From assembly GCA_035534615.1 (NCBI GenBank), contig DATLRO010000126.1, positions 1 through 53,661 on the forward strand: a stretch of 53,661 nt of DNA. Reading direction: 5' to 3'. This DNA comes from JAGWRA01 sp035534615 (lineage in GTDB: Bacteria > Acidobacteriota > Vicinamibacteria > Vicinamibacterales > CAVVIG01). Both the position numbers and the translations under genes were made by a program. The number at the start of each line of letters is the position of its first letter. Within the stretch, counting starts at the first letter, position 1. The notes under the pieces were generated by a model. It saw only the letters and a program-made list of their open reading frames with translations. It did not search any database and was not told the DNA's origin. Positions 8,040 to 15,801 of the stretch are shown in pieces.

Positions 8040-8069
8040 AGCGTAACGCAGCGGCAGGCGGGCTGTCAA
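8040..8069 (-). promoter_or_regulatory. Candidate sigma-70 promoter of the his operon
   Basis: On the minus strand, a perfect TTGACA (8069-8064) is followed after 18 bp by TACGCT (8045-8040), a weaker -10 box. Transcription would begin near 8033, about four bases before the hisL ATG. The -35 hexamer contains the TGA stop codon of the HTH-TOBE regulator gene, so the two units are packed end to end. The -10 is only a partial match. Confidence 0.5.
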
Positions 8070-8536
8070 CGACGGCCCGGCGGCGCCGGCCGGGCGGCCG
8101 GCTTTCTGCGCGCCGTCGCGTCGCCCTCGCGTGCGATCATCACCTCGGTGGCCTTGATGATGGCCAGCGCCTCGTCGCCGCGGCGGAGCCGCAGCTCCTC
8201 GATGGCGTCCCGCGTGATGACCGACGTGAGCCGCTGATCCCCGATCCGGAGCCGGACCTGCGCGAGCACCCCGCTCGTCCGGATCTCCTCCACGATGCCG
8301 CGCAGCTGATTGCGGCCGCTGATCGAGACGATGATCGGCGCCGCCCGCCGCTTCGGGCGCCGGCCGGACGGTGGCCGGTTCTGGCCGCCCAGCAGGCGCT
8401 CCACCTCCGACTCGGCCACCCGGTGATGGCCGCCGGCCGTGCGGGTCGTCCGGAGCATCCCCTTGTAGATCCACTGCTTCAGCGTCGAGTAGCTGACGCC
8501 GAGGCGATCGGCCGCTTCGCTGACGGTCAACAGCAT
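8066..8536 (-). CDS. HTH (excisionase/MerR-like) regulator with TOBE oxyanion-binding domain
   Basis: 156 residues in two parts. Residues 1-50 form an HTH of the excisionase/MerR type (LLTVSEAADRLGVSYSTLKQWIYKGML). After a basic linker (GRRPKRRAA), a TOBE/Mop domain spans about residues 65-135 (ISGRNQLRGIVEEI... ITRDAIEELRLRRGDEALAIIKATEVMI). TOBE domains bind molybdate or tungstate, so this is probably a ModE-like sensor for the nearby modABC genes. It differs from classical ModE, whose HTH is LysR-like. The ATG at 8536 has GGGAG upstream. It lies 70 bp after the porin gene on the same strand, so the two may be cotranscribed. Confidence 0.82.
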   Translation of the reverse strand: MLLTVSEAADRLGVSYSTLKQWIYKGMLRTTRTAGGHHRVAESEVERLLGGQNRPPSGRRPKRRAAPIIVSISGRNQLRGIVEEIRTSGVLAQVRLRIGDQRLTSVITRDAIEELRLRRGDEALAIIKATEVMIAREGDATARRKPAARPAPPGRR

Positions 8537-8606
8537 GGCACGCTCCCTCGCGGACGTCCGCGCCGGCCCGGACTGGACCGACGTCCCCCCGGGCGGGCGC
8601 AGGGGA

Positions 8607-9722
8607 TCAGAACACCACCTGCATCTGCGCGAGCACCTTCTGGTGCTGCCCCGGGTCGTTCGGCGCATCCACCCACAGGTAGTCCACCATCAACTTGGCC
8701 GTCCGGCCGCGGACGTAGTAATTCACGCCGGCCAGCCACTCCCGCGTCTCGTTGCCGGCCGCGATCTCGGTCGGTCGGAAGCGCTCGTACCGCCCCACGA
8801 CCTGGACCAGACGCCGGTAGACGAACGCGCCCGGCGCCACGAACCAGCCGTGGCTGAGGACGTCCGGCTGCGGCACGCCGTTCTGCGGCGTGAAGCGGAG
8901 ATGCAGATACTCGGCGTCGAGCCGCCAGACGCCGTCTTCGAAATGCGAATCGACCCCCACGCCGGTCCGGCGGCCGGTGAACAGGTTGTTCGCGGCCGGC
9001 GTGGCGGGAGTCGGATCGAGCCCGAAGTCGCCCGACAGCGACAGATTCGTGTCGGTCGACCAGTAGGCGTCGGCGCCGAGGCGCCAGAGCGCACCGCCAG
9101 CCGATCGCCAGGCGACCGCCGTTCCGCGGAGGACGTACATGAAGCGGTTGTTGTCGTTGACGTTGGTGTTGAAGCCGTTGCCGTCGAACAGCGCCGCGGC
9201 ATAGCCGAGCCGCCCGCGAACGCCCGTCCCGCTGACCTGCACGCCCACCTGGCGGTTGAGCGACAGCCGGTCGCTCATCAGCGTCCGCTCGACCGTCACC
9301 AGCCGCGTGCTCGGCACCAGCCATTCGGCGCCGAACGGCGCCTTGAACTGGCCGACGCGGATGTGCGCGAACGCGTACTTCGTCCATTCGATGTAGCCGT
9401 CGGTCAGCGCAGCCCGGATGGCCTGGCTGGCGCCCAGGCCGCCGGCGAAGTCGGTCTGAATGCGATAGCGCAGCGAGGGCAGGATCGTCCCGCTCACCGT
9501 GACGCGCGCGCGCCGCAGGAAGATCCGGTCGTTGACCGGAAACCGGGTGTCGCCCTGGGCGCCCGCATTCAGCTCGGCCTGGACGTAGCCGCCGAGGTCG
9601 ATCGTCGGGCCGGTGGCCGGCGCGGCGGCTGGCGGAGGATCGGCCGGCGTCGTGGCCGACTGGGCGGCCGCCAGCGCCGGGGTGACGAACAGCAGGGCCA
9701 CAACGGGCCAGACGTGGCGCAT
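8607..9722 (-). CDS. OprO/OprP-like outer-membrane porin
   Basis: 371 residues with a signal peptide (cleavage probably after ALAAAQ). An alternating hydrophobic/polar pattern of beta strands ends in a C-terminal phenylalanine (QMQVVF), the BAM-recognition feature of outer-membrane barrels. RRARVTVSGTI near residue 72 and the FKAPFG segment near residue 130 are typical of the phosphate-selective porin O/P family. Divergent from modA across 119 bp and followed by the TOBE regulator, it may be an outer-membrane entry route for molybdate or another oxyanion. The anion preference is inferred from context only. Confidence 0.8.
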   Translation of the reverse strand: MRHVWPVVALLFVTPALAAAQSATTPADPPPAAAPATGPTIDLGGYVQAELNAGAQGDTRFPVNDRIFLRRARVTVSGTILPSLRYRIQTDFAGGLGASQAIRAALTDGYIEWTKYAFAHIRVGQFKAPFGAEWLVPSTRLVTVERTLMSDRLSLNRQVGVQVSGTGVRGRLGYAAALFDGNGFNTNVNDNNRFMYVLRGTAVAWRSAGGALWRLGADAYWSTDTNLSLSGDFGLDPTPATPAANNLFTGRRTGVGVDSHFEDGVWRLDAEYLHLRFTPQNGVPQPDVLSHGWFVAPGAFVYRRLVQVVGRYERFRPTEIAAGNETREWLAGVNYYVRGRTAKLMVDYLWVDAPNDPGQHQKVLAQMQVVF

Positions 9723-9820
9723 GAGCCTCCGGAGAAGTGACGGGGCGGACGCCGGATCGGCCCGCCGCGGGCGCCGGCCAGGCCGTCTCGAGATCGGCGT
9801 GAACCGGCTTGGCGAATCAT

Positions 9821-9837
9821 ACTAAACGAGACTAAAC
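9821..9837. promoter_or_regulatory. ACTAAAC direct repeat upstream of modA, candidate operator
   Basis: ACTAAAC occurs at 9821-9827 and again at 9831-9837, exactly one helical turn apart. The pair is in an AT-rich patch of an otherwise GC-rich intergenic gap and ends five bases before the modA ATG. Its position between the divergent porin and modA genes suits a regulator site. Binding by the TOBE regulator is a guess. Confidence 0.4.
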
Positions 9838-9841
9838 TGTC

Positions 9842-10636
9842 ATGCAAATGAATGGACGCCCCCGCCTGCCGGCCATCCTGCTCGGCGTGCTGCTGGCGGC
9901 CGGTCCGGCCCGGACGGGCGCGGCGGCGGTCGCGCCCGCACACATCCTGGTGTCGGCGGCCGCGAGCCTGACCGACGCGGTCACGACGATCGCGCACGAG
10001 TACGAACGGACGACCGGCACCCGCGTTTCCCTGAACTTCGGCCCGTCGAGCGGCCTCGCCCGGCAGATCGTCAACGGCGCGCCGGTCGATCTGTTCCTGA
10101 GCGCGGACGAGGCGCAGATGGATTACGTCGCGCGCGCGCACCTCGTCCGGCCCGGCACGCGCGTCGACCTGCTCTCGAATCAGCTCGTCGTCGTCATGCC
10201 GGACGCCGAGGCGCGGCCGCTGAAATCGCTCCGCGACCTGCTGGGACCCGGCTTCAAGCGGATCGCCGTGGGCGATCCGGCGGCGGTGCCGGTCGGCGTC
10301 TACACCCGGAAATATCTGACGTCGCTCGGGCTGTGGAGCCGCATCCAGCCGAAGATCGTCCCGACGCTCGACGTCCGGGCCGCGCTCGCCGCGGTCGACG
10401 GCGGCAACGTCGACGCCGCCTTCGTGTACCGGACCGACGCGGCCATCGCCCGGCACTCCAGGATGGTCTACGCCGTGCCGCTCGACCAGGGGCCGCGCAT
10501 CGTCTATCCGCTGGCGCTGATCGCCGGGGCACCCGACGCGGCGGCCGCGACGCGCTTCTACACGTACCTGCGGGGCCCGCAGGCCCGCGCGGTCTTCGAG
10601 TGGTACGGGTTTCTGGCGGCCGGCCATGTCCGCTGA
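9842..10636 (+). CDS. modA: ModA, molybdate ABC transporter substrate-binding protein
   Basis: 264 residues. A signal peptide covers about residues 1-30, followed by the ModA-type binding fold. Typical segments are ILVSAAASLTDAV, FGPSSGLARQI with the oxyanion-contacting serines, GAPVDLFLSAD, and the C-terminal FYTYLRGPQARAVFEWYGF. It should deliver molybdate or tungstate to ModBC in the inner membrane. An alternative ATG lies at 9848. No clear ribosome site precedes either. modB overlaps its 3' end by 11 bp. Molybdate versus tungstate cannot be separated from sequence alone. Confidence 0.93.
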   Translation: MQMNGRPRLPAILLGVLLAAGPARTGAAAVAPAHILVSAAASLTDAVTTIAHEYERTTGTRVSLNFGPSSGLARQIVNGAPVDLFLSADEAQMDYVARAHLVRPGTRVDLLSNQLVVVMPDAEARPLKSLRDLLGPGFKRIAVGDPAAVPVGVYTRKYLTSLGLWSRIQPKIVPTLDVRAALAAVDGGNVDAAFVYRTDAAIARHSRMVYAVPLDQGPRIVYPLALIAGAPDAAAATRFYTYLRGPQARAVFEWYGFLAAGHVR

Positions 10637-11303
10637 GATCTGGCAGATCACCTGGTTCACGCTGATCGTCGCGCTCGGCGCGACGATCGTGATGCTGCCG
10701 CCCGGCATCGCGCTGGCATGGCTGCTCGCGCGGCGGCGGTTTCCCGGCAAGACGCTGCTCGACACGGTGACGTCGCTGCCGCTGGTGATGCCGCCGGTCG
10801 CGACCGGCCTCATCCTGCTCTACCTGTTCAGTCGTCTCGGGCCGATCGGGAGCCTGCTGGCGCTGGGCGGCGTCGGCATCGTGTTCACGTGGAAGGCGGT
10901 CGTTTTGGCGATGGCGACCATGGGCTTTCCGCTGCTGGTGCGGACGGCGCGCACCGGCTTCGAGCAGGTGCAGGTCCGGTACGAGCAGATGGCGGCGACG
11001 CTCGGCGCCGGCCCGTGGCGCGTGTTCTTCACCGTGACACTGCCGCTGGCGGCGCGCACGGTGCTGGCCGGGGCGCTGCTGGCCTTCTCCCGCGCCATCG
11101 GCGAATTCGGCGCGACGATCATGGTGGCCGGCAGCATCCCGGGGCGCACGCGGACGCTCGCCCTGGCCATCTTCAGCGAGACCGAGATCGGCCACAACCG
11201 GCAGGCGGCGCTCCTGCTGGGCGTGTCGGTCGTCATCGCGTTCGTGGCGGTCGCCATCTCCAACGCGCTGATTCACCGCCGGCCGGACGAGGCCGCCGGC
11301 TGA
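10626..11303 (+). CDS. modB: ModB, molybdate ABC transporter permease
   Basis: 225 residues with about five transmembrane helices, a normal ModB. The EAA coupling loop reads YEQMAATLGAGPWRVFFTVTLPLA (residues about 119-142); it docks on the ATPase. The following RAIGEFGATIMVAGS segment is characteristic of molybdate/sulfate permeases. The start overlaps modA by 11 bp and modC starts 10 bp after it, so the three form an operon. Confidence 0.94.
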   Translation: MSAEIWQITWFTLIVALGATIVMLPPGIALAWLLARRRFPGKTLLDTVTSLPLVMPPVATGLILLYLFSRLGPIGSLLALGGVGIVFTWKAVVLAMATMGFPLLVRTARTGFEQVQVRYEQMAATLGAGPWRVFFTVTLPLAARTVLAGALLAFSRAIGEFGATIMVAGSIPGRTRTLALAIFSETEIGHNRQAALLLGVSVVIAFVAVAISNALIHRRPDEAAG

Positions 11304-11313
11304 GCCTGCTGCC

Positions 11314-11982
11314 GTGGCGCTCGCCATCACGCTCGACTTCACGCTGAGACAGGGAGGCTTCCTGCTCGAGATCCGCGAACGGATCGAGACCGACGCCCTC
11401 GCGCTCGTCGGACCGTCCGGAGCCGGCAAGACGTCGGTGCTCGAGACGGTGGCCGGTCTGCGGAGACCGGAGTCGGGAGAGATCCGGCTCGGCGACCGCG
11501 TCCTGTTCTCGTCGGCCCGTGGCATCGACCTGCCGCCCCGGGAGCGCGCGGTCGGCTACGTGCCGCAGGACGCGCTGCTGTTCCCGCACATGGACGTCCG
11601 CCGCAATATCCTGTACGGCGCCCGACACGGGGGGGCCCTCCCGCTCGACCGCGTCCTGGCGATGCTCGAGATCGCGCCGCTCATCGACCGCCGGATCGCC
11701 CGGCTGTCGGGCGGCGAGCGCCAGCGGGTCGCGCTCGCGCGCGCGCTGATGGCCTCACCGTCCCTGCTGCTGCTGGACGAGCCGCTGTCCGCCCTCGATC
11801 CGTCGCTGCGCTGGCGGATCGTGCCGTACCTGCAGCGGATCCGCGACGAGCTGCGGATGCCGATGATCTGCGCCAGTCACGATCCGGCGTTCGTGCGGGC
11901 GGTCGCCTCCGTGGCGCTTCAGCTCGATCACGGCCGGGTGGTCGGCTTCGGTGCGCCCGCGCTGCTCGACATGGCGCCCTGA
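11314..11982 (+). CDS. modC: ModC, molybdate ABC transporter ATPase lacking the TOBE domain
   Basis: 222 residues; a typical ModC has about 350 because of a C-terminal TOBE/Mop domain, absent here. The nucleotide-binding domain is complete: Walker A GPSGAGKTS, Q-loop VPQDALLFP, signature LSGGERQRVALARAL, Walker B LLLLDEPLSALD, and the switch histidine in CASHD. The start is GTG at 11314. A natural stop and the repeat region follow, with no frameshifted remnant of a TOBE domain. The locus does carry a TOBE domain, on the regulator at 8066-8536. Confidence 0.92.
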   Translation: MALAITLDFTLRQGGFLLEIRERIETDALALVGPSGAGKTSVLETVAGLRRPESGEIRLGDRVLFSSARGIDLPPRERAVGYVPQDALLFPHMDVRRNILYGARHGGALPLDRVLAMLEIAPLIDRRIARLSGGERQRVALARALMASPSLLLLDEPLSALDPSLRWRIVPYLQRIRDELRMPMICASHDPAFVRAVASVALQLDHGRVVGFGAPALLDMAP

Positions 11983-12017
11983 GCCCCCGCACGTCCGGCG
12001 GCCCACATTGTGACCTC

Positions 12018-12081
12018 TTTCACATTGGGGACAGTCCCCGATGGCGCTTTTTCACATGGGGGACTGTCCCCGATGGCACTT
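12018..12081. repeat. Two tandem 32-bp REP-like units with GGGGAC-GTCCCC palindromes
   Basis: Units at 12018-12049 and 12050-12081 match at 29 of 32 positions. Each has a 13-base palindrome (GGGGACAGTCCCC or GGGGACTGTCCCC) flanked by TTTCACAT and CGATGGC. They lie between the convergent modC and MFS genes, where they could act as a bidirectional terminator. The form resembles REP elements mobilised by RAYT transposases; no such transposase gene is in the window. Confidence 0.8.
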
Positions 12082-12106
12082 TCTGCCACCAGGCCTCAGC
12101 CACACC

Positions 12107-13408
12107 CTAGTCCGGCAGGGACTGCCCACGGGTTTCCTCGCCCCAGGGCAGCAGCAGGATGCCCAGGAGGAACGCGACGGAGGTGAGAGCGACCGGCGTC
12201 CCGATCGTGTGAAAGTAGGCGACGCCCGCACCGACGAGGAACGTCGCGCCGGCACCGACGAAGCGGCCGACGGAGGTGGTGAAGGCGAACGCGCTGGCGC
12301 GGCAGCTCGTCCCGTACTGCTCGGGCAGCCACAACGTGTACATGGCGAAGTTCGCGCCGCCGATGCCGAGCACGAACAGGCAGACCATGAACCACGTCAG
12401 CGCCCCGGCCGGCAGATAGAACAGATAGCCGAAGCCGAGCGCGATCGACGCGAACATGAGCAGGAAGAACAGGCCGAGCGTCAGCCGCCGGCCGAGCCGC
12501 TCGGCGAGCGGCGGCAGGGCCAAACAGCCGAGGATCGTCCCGACCGACAGCAGCATCGTCGCGTCCGAGGCGAGACGCGCGGCGCCGGCGGTGTGATAGC
12601 CGGCCTCGGCGGCCAGGTGGATCACCGACGCGGGCACGTAGACCGAGCCGGCCCACAGCCCGACGACCGAGACGAGCAGGTAGACGGAATTCAGCACCGT
12701 CCGCCGGCGGTAGCGCGGCGAAAACAGCTCCCCGAACGACTGCCTCATCGTCGGGCGCGCGCCGGACTGATGTCGCGCTGCCTGCCAGCGCGCGGGCTCC
12801 CGAACGCCGTACCGGATGAACGCGACGAGCAGGGCCGGCGTGCCGCCGACGACGAACATCATGCGCCAGCCGTAACGCGCGCCGATCACGTAGTTGGCCA
12901 GACCGGCGAGGAAAATCCCGACGTAATAGCCGGTGTGCAGGTAGCCGGCCCCCATCGCCCGCTTCGACTCGGGCCATTCCTCGGCGACGAACGTGCCGCC
13001 CATCGACCACTCGCCGCCGATGCCGATGCCGCTCAGCAGCCGCAGCGCCGCCAGCTGCCAGATGGTCGTCGCCAGCGCGCCGAGAAACGTGAAGAGCGAA
13101 TAGCAGAGGATCGTCAGCGTGAGGATGCGGACCCGCCCGAAGCGGTCGGCCAGCGGCCCCCACAGCATCGACAGGCCCCAGCCGACCAGGAACAGCGCGA
13201 ACAGCAGGCCGCCGTAGAAGCCGATGTTGCCGGGCGTCGCCGGAATGCCCGTCCGCGGCAGCAGCTCGGTCAGCGCCGGCGTGAGCACCAGCGCATAGAT
13301 GAACGAGTCCATCCCGTCGAGCGTCCAGCCTGCCCAGGAGGCCCAGAACCCGCGCACCTGGTTCCGGGTCAGCCGGACCGGCGCCGCCGTGTCGGTCGCC
13401 GACGCCAT
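12107..13408 (-). CDS. MFS transporter, aromatic-acid/sialic-acid symporter type
   Basis: 433 residues with about 12 transmembrane helices. The loop 2-3 motif GPLADRFGRVR and its pseudo-repeat PLAERLGRRLT mark the major facilitator superfamily. The GWTLDGMDSFIYALVL start and RLLSGIGIGGEW segment are typical of the AAHS/sialate-type symporters. It is the last of three genes in an amidohydrolase-RidA-MFS operon, 9 bp after the RidA stop. A carboxylate produced or consumed by the amidohydrolase is the likely cargo, but the substrate is not identifiable. Confidence 0.88.
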   Translation of the reverse strand: MASATDTAAPVRLTRNQVRGFWASWAGWTLDGMDSFIYALVLTPALTELLPRTGIPATPGNIGFYGGLLFALFLVGWGLSMLWGPLADRFGRVRILTLTILCYSLFTFLGALATTIWQLAALRLLSGIGIGGEWSMGGTFVAEEWPESKRAMGAGYLHTGYYVGIFLAGLANYVIGARYGWRMMFVVGGTPALLVAFIRYGVREPARWQAARHQSGARPTMRQSFGELFSPRYRRRTVLNSVYLLVSVVGLWAGSVYVPASVIHLAAEAGYHTAGAARLASDATMLLSVGTILGCLALPPLAERLGRRLTLGLFFLLMFASIALGFGYLFYLPAGALTWFMVCLFVLGIGGANFAMYTLWLPEQYGTSCRASAFAFTTSVGRFVGAGATFLVGAGVAYFHTIGTPVALTSVAFLLGILLLPWGEETRGQSLPD

Positions 13409-13417
13409 GCCCTGGTC

Positions 13418-13828
13418 TCAGGCCTCTTCGCCCGCCAGGTAGGCGTCCGCTTCGATTTCGACGAGCATCTCGGGCGCGATGAGCCGGCTCACTTCCACCA
13501 TGCTGGTCGCCGGACGGATGTCGCGAAAGAATTCGCCGTGAGCCCGTCCGATGGCTTCCCACTGCGTAATGTCGGTCACGTACATCCGCGTCCGGACAAC
13601 ATCGCGGCGGCTGGCGCCCGCACGCACGAGCGCCGCCTCGATGTTGCGGAGCGCCTGGACGGCCTGTGCGTACGGATCACCGGCACCGACGATGGCGCCG
13701 GAGTCGTCCGTGGCGGTGGTACCGGAGACGTGCACGTGCGGGCCGATCCGCACGGCGCGCGAGTAGGCGACGAACGGCTCCCACTTCGTACCGGTCGCAA
13801 TATTGGTTCGTGTCTGCATGAGTGACAT
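13418..13828 (-). CDS. RidA family (YjgF/YER057c) protein
   Basis: 136 residues. The RidA fold is recognised from VHVSGTTATDD, AQAVQALRNIEAALVRAG, RTRMYVTDI (with the arginine that contacts substrate carboxylate) and EIEADAYLA. RidA-type enzymes form trimers and hydrolyse reactive enamines or imines; many paralogues belong to catabolic operons. The start may be the ATG at 13828 or the one at 13819; neither has a strong ribosome site. It lies 10 bp after the amidohydrolase and 9 bp before the MFS gene. This points to a pathway-specific role, for example deaminating an imine intermediate. Confidence 0.88.
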   Translation of the reverse strand: MSLMQTRTNIATGTKWEPFVAYSRAVRIGPHVHVSGTTATDDSGAIVGAGDPYAQAVQALRNIEAALVRAGASRRDVVRTRMYVTDITQWEAIGRAHGEFFRDIRPATSMVEVSRLIAPEMLVEIEADAYLAGEEA

Positions 13829-13838
13829 CCGGCGTCCG

Positions 13839-15239
13839 TCAGTGCGCTCCGGCCGGGCCGACGCCCGCCACGGCCCTGCCGTCCTTGAACACCTGCACGA
13901 CCTTCGTCAGGTTGCGGATATCGGCGGTCGGGTCGGCCGACAGCACGACGAGGTCGGCCGCCTTGCCGGGCCCGATCGTCCCGCGCTGGGCGCCCTGGCC
14001 GACGGCGAACGCGTTGACCTGGGTGGCGGCGTGAATCGCCTCGAGCGGTGTGAAGCCGCCGTGCGCGACCAGCAGCGCCAGTTCGTCGATCACCGCCGGC
14101 GCCGCCTGCAGATCCGGTCCGTGCCTGCCGGCCGGCAGCCCCTGGCTGTCGGTCCCCGCATCGACGAGCACGCCGCGCTCGTGCGCTTCGCGGGTGACGG
14201 CGTAGCTCCACGGCATGATGCCGGCCCCCATGCTGCCAGGATCGCGCGTCGACTCCTGCGCGAAGACCCGCAGGGTCGCGTCCAGAATCGTCCCGTGCTC
14301 CTTCATCTGATCGAGCAGCGCGAGGATCTTCGGATCGTCCGGCCGGATGTGGGTGAAGTCGCCGTACGCCCGCGACCGGTAGTCGAGCGGCACACGCGGG
14401 GCCGCCTGCCAGACGAGGTACGGCGTGTGCGAGATGCTGTCGGCGCCGGCCGCCACGGCGTCGCTCGGCTTCGCGGGAAACACGGTCGCGTGCGTCCACA
14501 CCATCAGCCCCTGGCGGTGCGCCTCGGCCGCAATCGCCGTGACGATCCGCGCCGGCAGGTTGGCGTACAGCTTCACGCCGGTGGCGCCGGTCCCCTTCGC
14601 CTCGGCGACCGCCATCGGGATGTCGGTCGTGGCATCGACGGCGCGCATCCACGGGGCCGCGCCGAGCAGGATCCCCTGCGACGTGCCGGGGACGCGCCCG
14701 TCCTCGGCAAAGAACGTCGGCCCGGCCATCAGGGCGCTGTAGTAGATGTCCGGCGACGGAATCTCGTCGAGCTGCGCCTCGCGCGCGAGATAACCGAGGA
14801 TGCGGGCGTCGCCCGCCATGTCGCGCAGGCCGGTGACCCCCTTGCGCAGCAGGGCCTGCAGCAGCGCCGCATACTGCCCGTACGTCGTCGGTCGGCCCGT
14901 GAGGTGGACGTGCGCGTCGATCAGCCCGGGGATCAGGTAGCGCCCGCGCAGGTCCTCCACCGACGCGCCGTCGGGCAGCGGCCGGCTGCCGCTGGCGAAC
15001 ACCGCCTGGATGCGGCCGTCGCGGATCACCACCGTGCGGTCCGTTTCGGGCGGTGCGCCCGTCCCGTCGATGACCGTCGCGTGCTCCAGGGCGATCGCCG
15101 CCGGCGGGTGCGACGCCCGGGCGGCGACCGGCACGACCGCCTGCCGCGCGAAGACGAGCACGCAGAGCACGACCACCGCTGCGAGGCCCCGGCGCGACGG
15201 AAGCCTGACGCGTCGGATCGATCGGGTGCCGTCCGTCAT
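13839..15239 (-). CDS. Amidohydrolase family protein, membrane-anchored or exported
   Basis: 466 residues. After a basic start, a hydrophobic segment (about residues 20-38) should act as signal or anchor. The amidohydrolase/imidazolonepropionase-like barrel follows: ALEHATVIDGTG, metal-site LIDAHVHL, a metal-site histidine in VWTHATV and probably SHTPYL, the aspartate in VDAGTDSQG, then TPLEAIHAATQ and GPGKAADLVVL at the C-terminus. It probably hydrolyses an amide or cyclic amide. The ATG at 15239 has GAGGAG upstream. It is the first gene of the RidA/MFS operon. The substrate is unknown; peptide-like and N-acyl compounds are both possible. Confidence 0.88.
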   Translation of the reverse strand: MTDGTRSIRRVRLPSRRGLAAVVVLCVLVFARQAVVPVAARASHPPAAIALEHATVIDGTGAPPETDRTVVIRDGRIQAVFASGSRPLPDGASVEDLRGRYLIPGLIDAHVHLTGRPTTYGQYAALLQALLRKGVTGLRDMAGDARILGYLAREAQLDEIPSPDIYYSALMAGPTFFAEDGRVPGTSQGILLGAAPWMRAVDATTDIPMAVAEAKGTGATGVKLYANLPARIVTAIAAEAHRQGLMVWTHATVFPAKPSDAVAAGADSISHTPYLVWQAAPRVPLDYRSRAYGDFTHIRPDDPKILALLDQMKEHGTILDATLRVFAQESTRDPGSMGAGIMPWSYAVTREAHERGVLVDAGTDSQGLPAGRHGPDLQAAPAVIDELALLVAHGGFTPLEAIHAATQVNAFAVGQGAQRGTIGPGKAADLVVLSADPTADIRNLTKVVQVFKDGRAVAGVGPAGAH

Positions 15240-15729
15240 CAGCTGCTCCTCGATTCCAGGTTGTGTTCCGCCGCAGCGGCCGCCCACGAACCGGGCAATT
15301 CTAGCGTGTTCCCGGATGCGCGGGGCGATTCCGGGCTTTTCAGAGACGCGTCCCGGCCGGCCCAGGGCGGTCTGCACGGAGCTGCACGAAAAATGGACGG
15401 CGTCGTGTAAAAAGCACGCGCCGTGTAGGAAAGAGAAACTCGACCGCGTCAACCTCCGTGCTCGTCCGCAGGCTCTTCGGTCCGCGGACCAGATCCGCAG
15501 GCCCGGACGAAGGTGCGACTATCACTACCAGCGCTTGGGGGTGAGCGGGACGCTGCCCCCGCGCAGGCGGCCGGCACTGTCTATCATGACAATTGGTGAC
15601 ATCTGAACCGGAGCCCATGCCTCGAAGCAGCCACCAGAAATGTTCGGCAGGTGCGAATCTTGCAGTTCGATGCACGCGTCATAGGTTCAACGAGATCGCC
15701 CGGTCAGCGTCCGCGCCTCCTGCTCATTC
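15240..15729. other. Noncoding gap between divergent genes
   Basis: About 490 bases between the amidohydrolase start and the promoter of the small exported protein gene. Reading frames here have no ribosome sites or recognisable protein sequence. A short AT-richer patch near 15585-15605 (ATCATGACAATTGGTGACATC) stands out. No structured RNA was recognised. Confidence 0.5.
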
Positions 15730-15758
15730 TTGACAGGGGGGTGAGGCGCGAGTATAAG
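15730..15758 (+). promoter_or_regulatory. Near-consensus sigma-70 promoter
   Basis: TTGACA (15730-15735), a 17-bp spacer, then TATAAG (15753-15758). The transcript would start near 15765 and reach the ATG at 15802 through an AGAGGAGGA ribosome site. This is the best promoter by eye in the window and suggests high constitutive expression of the small exported protein. Confidence 0.8.
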
Positions 15759-15801
15759 CAGAACTCATTTCTCGGGCGGTTTCCCAGAGGAGGACTGAAG
15801 T

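Noticed and set aside
11983..12017. Missing TOBE domain of modC as a frameshifted remnant
   Set aside because: Only about 35 bases remain before the repeat units and the next gene; no TOBE-like residues were found in other frames.
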